Shown here one piece after another: positions 13,772-17,408 of a stretch of 17,408 nucleotides of DNA. The stretch's first letter is position 1; each line of letters starts with the position of its first letter. The notes under the pieces were generated by a model, which saw nothing but the letters and a program-made list of their open reading frames with translations, was not told where the DNA came from and ran no database searches. The DNA comes from Bacteroidia bacterium (lineage in GTDB: Bacteria; Bacteroidota; Bacteroidia; JAESSM01; NORP286): NCBI GenBank assembly GCA_016764115.1, contig JAESSM010000162.1, forward strand, positions 8,318-25,725. The letters are read 5' to 3'. The position numbers were made by a program, and so were the translations under genes.

Positions 13772-15814
13772 ATGAACTTTCTACATCCCGAATTTTCCTA
13801 CGGCTTTTTCGCACTGCTGATTCCCATCCTTATTCATCTATTCAATTTCAGGCGATTTAAGACTGTTTATTTTACCAATGTTAAGTTCCTAAAAGAAATT
13901 GATGAGGACAAAAGAGCCAAAAGTAAACTCAGGAACTTATTAATACTACTAACAAGACTTTTAGCACTTGCAATGATCATTCTTGCATTTATGCAGCCCT
14001 TTATGCCTGTAGATGAAAACAGAACAAATGATACAAGAAACAATGCAGTCAGTATTTATATTGATAATTCATTCAGCATGAATGCTGTTGACAGTGAGGG
14101 TAAATTGCTAGATATCGCAAAAGTTAAAGCAAGGGAAATTGCATCTTCCTATGGGCAGGATGATCTTTTTCAAATTTTAACAAATGATTTTGAAGGTAAA
14201 CACCAGCGTTTACATAATAAAGATGATTATTTCGATCTGCTCACCGAAATCAAAATAACCCCCACTGTTAGAAACTTGTCAGACATGCTAAAAAGACAAA
14301 AGGAATCTCTTCAAAAAGAATCAGATAAAAAGCACATTTACTTTATCATTAGTGATTTTCAAAAGGCAAGTGCTGATATCCCTCAATTTAATAAAACTGA
14401 CTCCTCATCGGAATTATATTTTATCCCATTAATTACGTCCCAACAACAGAACGTTTCTGTTGATTCTTGTTGGTTTCAGTCTCCAATTCTACAACTAAAT
14501 CAGCAATGCGAACTATCAGTAGTAGTGAAAAACCTCAGCAACCAGAATGCAGACAATGTTCCAATTCAGTTATCTATCAATGGAAAACAAAAGGCGCTTA
14601 CAAGTTGTTCTATTGATCAATTAGGCAAGAAGAAGGTGCAATTGAGTTTTGTTAACACGGAATCAGGATGGCAGAAAGCTAAAATTTCGATAAAAGATTA
14701 TCCAATTACTTTTGATGATACCTATTATTTCTCTTACTATGTTGCAGATAATATTAATATCTATTGCATTAACGAAAGTGAACCTAGTCCCTACTTAAAC
14801 GCTGTATTTGATAGTGATCCTTACTTCAATGTTACTAACTCATCAGTTAGCCACATCAATTACAATGAACTAAGTACACAACAACTTATTATTCTAAATG
14901 ATATTAAGAGTATTTCATCTGGTTTGATCTATGATCTAAAGCTGCATATTGAAGACGGAGGAAATCTGCTGGTGTTTCCAAGTTTAAAAGCAGATTTGAA
15001 TTCCTATAACGAGCTTTTAAATTCTCTTAATACAGACAATTATCTAGGCTTACGAAATGAGGAAAAGCAGTCATCAAAGTTAAATATTCAGTCTTCTATT
15101 TTTTCAAATGTATTTCAAAGTATTCCTAAAAATATCACGTTACCCTCGGTTAAGAATTATTACTCATTTACCAGAAAAACAAATACCACATTTGAAAATT
15201 TAATTTCATTTGATAACAATGAATCATTGATCAGTATGTATGAATATAAAACAGGTCACATCTTTCTTTCTGCGGTAAACCTTGATCCCGAAATATCAGA
15301 TCTTGCAAAACATGCCATCTTCGTTCCATTGCTTTACAAAATTGCTTTGTTAAATACCAGTATCCCAAAAATATCTTATAAAATTGGAAAAGATAAAACA
15401 CTCGAACTAAATAATAAAGAAGTAGTAAATGAAAACAACTTGTATAAACTGGTTAGAGATGATTTTGAGGTAATCCCTGAAACTAAAATGATAGGCTCGA
15501 AAATTGTTCTTCTAACACATGATCAAATTCAAGAACCTGGCCATTACTCCATTTACGGAGAAAATAATAACATATCGAATTGCTATTCATTTAACTTTAA
15601 CAGAAAAGAGTCTGACCTTACTTATATGGATCTCACAGAATTACACGATTTAGCTTTAACCAAATCCATTAAAATTATTGATAATTGGAAGAATGACCTG
15701 TCAACACAACTCAATATTATTAATCGTGGCACAGAACTTTGGAAACTTTGTATTACTTTTGCACTGATATTTTTAGGAATTGAGGTACTACTACTGCGAT
15801 TCTGGAAATCATGA
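13772..15814 (+). CDS. BatA/VWA-domain membrane protein
   Basis: A 680-residue protein of the BatA-type family common in Bacteroidota. Residues 1-80 form the aerotolerance-regulator N-terminal module with two membrane helices (about 8-24 and 56-74) around the basic RRFKTVYFTNVKFLKEI segment. A von Willebrand A domain follows from about 92, with the MIDAS DxSxS in DNSFS (D98, S100, S102). The rest is a large extracytoplasmic beta-rich region (about 200-650), and a last helix (LCITFALIFLGIEVLLLRF) anchors the C-terminus. The name comes from the Bacteroides aerotolerance operon; the molecular function is unclear. No BatB/BatD partner or MoxR ATPase is next to it, so it is the stand-alone form. 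ATG 13772 begins the conserved MNFLHPEF start. A 30-codon frame overlaps its stop by ATGA (see findings). Confidence 0.85.
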   Translation: MNFLHPEFSYGFFALLIPILIHLFNFRRFKTVYFTNVKFLKEIDEDKRAKSKLRNLLILLTRLLALAMIILAFMQPFMPVDENRTNDTRNNAVSIYIDNSFSMNAVDSEGKLLDIAKVKAREIASSYGQDDLFQILTNDFEGKHQRLHNKDDYFDLLTEIKITPTVRNLSDMLKRQKESLQKESDKKHIYFIISDFQKASADIPQFNKTDSSSELYFIPLITSQQQNVSVDSCWFQSPILQLNQQCELSVVVKNLSNQNADNVPIQLSINGKQKALTSCSIDQLGKKKVQLSFVNTESGWQKAKISIKDYPITFDDTYYFSYYVADNINIYCINESEPSPYLNAVFDSDPYFNVTNSSVSHINYNELSTQQLIILNDIKSISSGLIYDLKLHIEDGGNLLVFPSLKADLNSYNELLNSLNTDNYLGLRNEEKQSSKLNIQSSIFSNVFQSIPKNITLPSVKNYYSFTRKTNTTFENLISFDNNESLISMYEYKTGHIFLSAVNLDPEISDLAKHAIFVPLLYKIALLNTSIPKISYKIGKDKTLELNNKEVVNENNLYKLVRDDFEVIPETKMIGSKIVLLTHDQIQEPGHYSIYGENNNISNCYSFNFNRKESDLTYMDLTELHDLALTKSIKIIDNWKNDLSTQLNIINRGTELWKLCITFALIFLGIEVLLLRFWKS

Positions 15815-15833
15815 AACGAAAATGTGTAAAATC

Positions 15834-15866
15834 ATCATTCATTGCACAAAAAAATGATTATTTTTT
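15834..15866 (+). terminator. Possible rho-independent terminator after the BatA-like gene
   Basis: ATCATT (15834-15839) can pair with AATGAT (15853-15858) across a 13-base loop, followed by TATTTTTT. The stem is short and AT-only, so efficiency is doubtful. The position, 20 bases after the stop and before the dihydroorotase-like gene, fits. Confidence 0.35.
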
Positions 15867-15910
15867 ACATGAGAGTTCCATCTGTCCATTAAAAAACAAA
15901 TAATCAACAG

Positions 15911-17176
15911 ATGAACCTCTTAATTAAATCAGCAAGGATAGTTGATCCACAATCACCCCACAGTGGAAAAGTTAAAGATATTCTTGTTGAAAATGGCAAA
16001 ATAGTCTCAATAAAAGCCAATATCAAAGCAAATAAGGCTCAAGTTTTTGATGCTAAAGGCAAATACATTTCTCCTGGTTGGTTTGATATGAATGTCAACC
16101 TATGCGATCCAGGCTATGAACATCGTGAAGATATACAAAGCGGGTGCAAAGCAGCGATGTATGGAGGTTTTACAGGGATTGCGTGTACACCTAACACCAA
16201 TCCAAGTCCTGATACTAAATCTCAAATTGAATACATCAAAAAGGCAACAGCCGGAAATTTAATTGACGTTTATCCAATTGCTTCTCTTTCTAAAGGATCA
16301 AAAGGTGAAGAACTTGCGGAAATGTTCGATTTAGATCGAGCAGGGGCCATCGCTTTTGCGGATGGTGATAATCCGGTTAAGAATGCGGGGTTAATGTTAC
16401 GTGCTCTTCAATATGCAAAGTCATTTAATGGTTTAATTTTTAGTAATCCTACAAACCTATCGCTTTCTCCTAATGGAAATATGAATGAAGGCCCGACAAG
16501 CACAAAATTGGGATTAAAAGGAATTCCATCCATTGCAGAAGAAATAATGGTATCAAGGGATCTGAGCATCGCAGAGTATGCTGAATCCTCCATTCATTTC
16601 ACTAACATTTCAACAACAGGATCTGTTGAATTAATAAAGGAAGCCAAAAAGAAAGGAATCAAAGTTACTGCAGAGACAAATGTCTTAAACTTGGTTTTTG
16701 ATGATGAAAAATTACAGGAATTCAATACCAATTATAAAGTCAATCCACCGTTGAGAGATAAAAAAGATACCAAAGCATTGATAAAGGCAGTTAACGACAA
16801 TACAATTGATATCATCAGCTCAAATCATTCTCCTAAGGAAGAAGAACTCAAGAAATGTGAATTTGATAATGCAGCTTTTGGGATAATCAATCTTCAAACA
16901 GCATTTCCTCTATTAAATACCTACTTACAGAAATCATTAAAACTTGATACAATTATTACCAAAATTGCCATTACTCCTAGAAAAAATCTAAATATTGAGG
17001 TTCCTGGTATCCAAGAAAAAAGCAATGCCAACTTTACGATTTTTGATACAACAACCTCATGGGTTTTTGAGGAAAATGACATCAAATCCAAATCTAAAAA
17101 CTCGCCTTTCATAGGAACCAAATTCCTTGGCAAAGCAACGGCTGTTATGAACAACAAGAAATTTCAAATACTGTAA
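15911..17176 (+). CDS. Dihydroorotase-like protein lacking catalytic metal ligands
   Basis: A 421-residue amidohydrolase-superfamily protein aligning over its full length with type I dihydroorotases: VDPQSPHSGKVKDILVENG at 11-29, the GGFTGIACTPNTNPSPDT segment at 85-102, NMNEGPTSTKLGLKGIPSIAEE at 190-211, and YKVNPPLRDKKD near 275-286. The residues that normally hold zinc are changed. The usual HxH in DxHxHLREPG is NVN (61-63) in DMNVNLCDPG, the later HHL is LNL (259-261), and the final catalytic aspartate of TDHAPH is asparagine (305, SNHSPK). By analogy with the inactive PyrC' subunit that supports aspartate transcarbamoylase in pseudomonads, it may be structural or have another role. Databases may still label it dihydroorotase. 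The start is ATG 15911; no strong ribosome-binding site is seen. Confidence 0.85.
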   Translation: MNLLIKSARIVDPQSPHSGKVKDILVENGKIVSIKANIKANKAQVFDAKGKYISPGWFDMNVNLCDPGYEHREDIQSGCKAAMYGGFTGIACTPNTNPSPDTKSQIEYIKKATAGNLIDVYPIASLSKGSKGEELAEMFDLDRAGAIAFADGDNPVKNAGLMLRALQYAKSFNGLIFSNPTNLSLSPNGNMNEGPTSTKLGLKGIPSIAEEIMVSRDLSIAEYAESSIHFTNISTTGSVELIKEAKKKGIKVTAETNVLNLVFDDEKLQEFNTNYKVNPPLRDKKDTKALIKAVNDNTIDIISSNHSPKEEELKKCEFDNAAFGIINLQTAFPLLNTYLQKSLKLDTIITKIAITPRKNLNIEVPGIQEKSNANFTIFDTTTSWVFEENDIKSKSKNSPFIGTKFLGKATAVMNNKKFQIL

Positions 17177-17337
17177 CTACCCTAAGCTTCAACCTATTAA
17201 CAACCTGGTTTTAATTCTAATTTAAAGCAGATAAATACCATAACCATTTACTATGAATTTTCGTAAATACTAATGTGAATAACTCAATAAATAAATTTAT
17301 CTTTTAGTTTGAATAATTTTTATAATTTGCAATCCAT
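17177..17337. other. Intergenic region before clpC
   Basis: This 161-base AT-rich gap holds no reading frame worth noting. AACCTGGTT at about 17201-17211 is a small imperfect palindrome after the dihydroorotase-like stop, too short to call a terminator. TATAATTTG (17321-17329) lies 8 bases before the clpC ATG and resembles a -7 box with one base out of register; no clear -33 TTG at the normal distance was found. Confidence 0.4.
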
Positions 17338-17408
17338 ATGGAAGCTAAATTTTCACCACGTGTAAAGGATGTGATTGCGTACAGCCGTGAAGAAGCTATA
17401 CGATTAGG
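17338..17408 (+). CDS. clpC: ATP-dependent Clp protease ATP-binding subunit ClpC (partial, N-terminus only)
   Basis: The last 71 bases open with ATG and encode MEAKFSPRVKDVIAYSREEA followed by IRLG, the characteristic start of the ClpC N-domain in Bacteroidota. ClpC is a cytosolic Hsp100 AAA+ unfoldase that feeds ClpP. Only 23 codons are visible, so the AAA modules and C-terminus cannot be checked. Recognition rests on this N-terminal signature, which is quite specific (FSPRVKDVI, SREEAIRLG). ClpB or a lone N-domain protein is less likely. Confidence 0.85.
   Translation, partial: MEAKFSPRVKDVIAYSREEAIRL

Overview
The window is AT-rich, with short intergenic gaps, few Shine-Dalgarno sites, TAnnTTTG-like promoter elements and protein families typical of Bacteroidota (two-component-type propellers fused to signalling output domains, SpoIIE phosphatases with the SINYAQRIQDAILP linker, BatA-like proteins, ClpC). 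I would place it in Bacteroidota, possibly a Cytophagia-like marine lineage, but the sequence alone does not settle genus or order. No RNA gene, CRISPR array, insertion sequence or phage gene was seen, and no gene-free stretch exceeds 300 bases.

Left edge, minus strand (1-1108): the N-terminal part of an ABC-type ATPase with an amino-terminal TerB-like helical domain. It runs off the window.

Main region, minus strand (10420 down to 1286): one co-directional cluster of seven genes forming an expanded Sia-type partner-switching module. In transcription order it encodes three membrane SpoIIE/PP2C phosphatases with different sensors (7TM+PAS, about 6TM+PAS, and a periplasmic double seven-bladed propeller), then three SiaB-like GHKL-fold kinases, then one SiaC-like phospho-target. 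The order A-A-A-B-B-B-C keeps the siaA-siaB-siaC order known in Pseudomonas aeruginosa, but both enzyme classes are tripled and no GGDEF (SiaD) partner is present. Several input branches therefore appear to converge on one regulator through its Thr68, and the output is unknown. This is the most interesting part of the window.

Divergent from it, plus strand (10552-12478): a secreted or lipoprotein endonuclease/exonuclease/phosphatase-family protein, then an unrecognised exported protein. Next come apaG and gmk on the minus strand. On the plus strand are a BatA/VWA membrane protein, a dihydroorotase-like protein that lacks the metal-binding residues of active enzymes, and the first 23 codons of clpC at the right edge. 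The gmk/batA-like divergent intergenic region holds six perfect 7-bp tandem repeats between two TAnnTTTG boxes. Another short direct repeat follows the exported protein.
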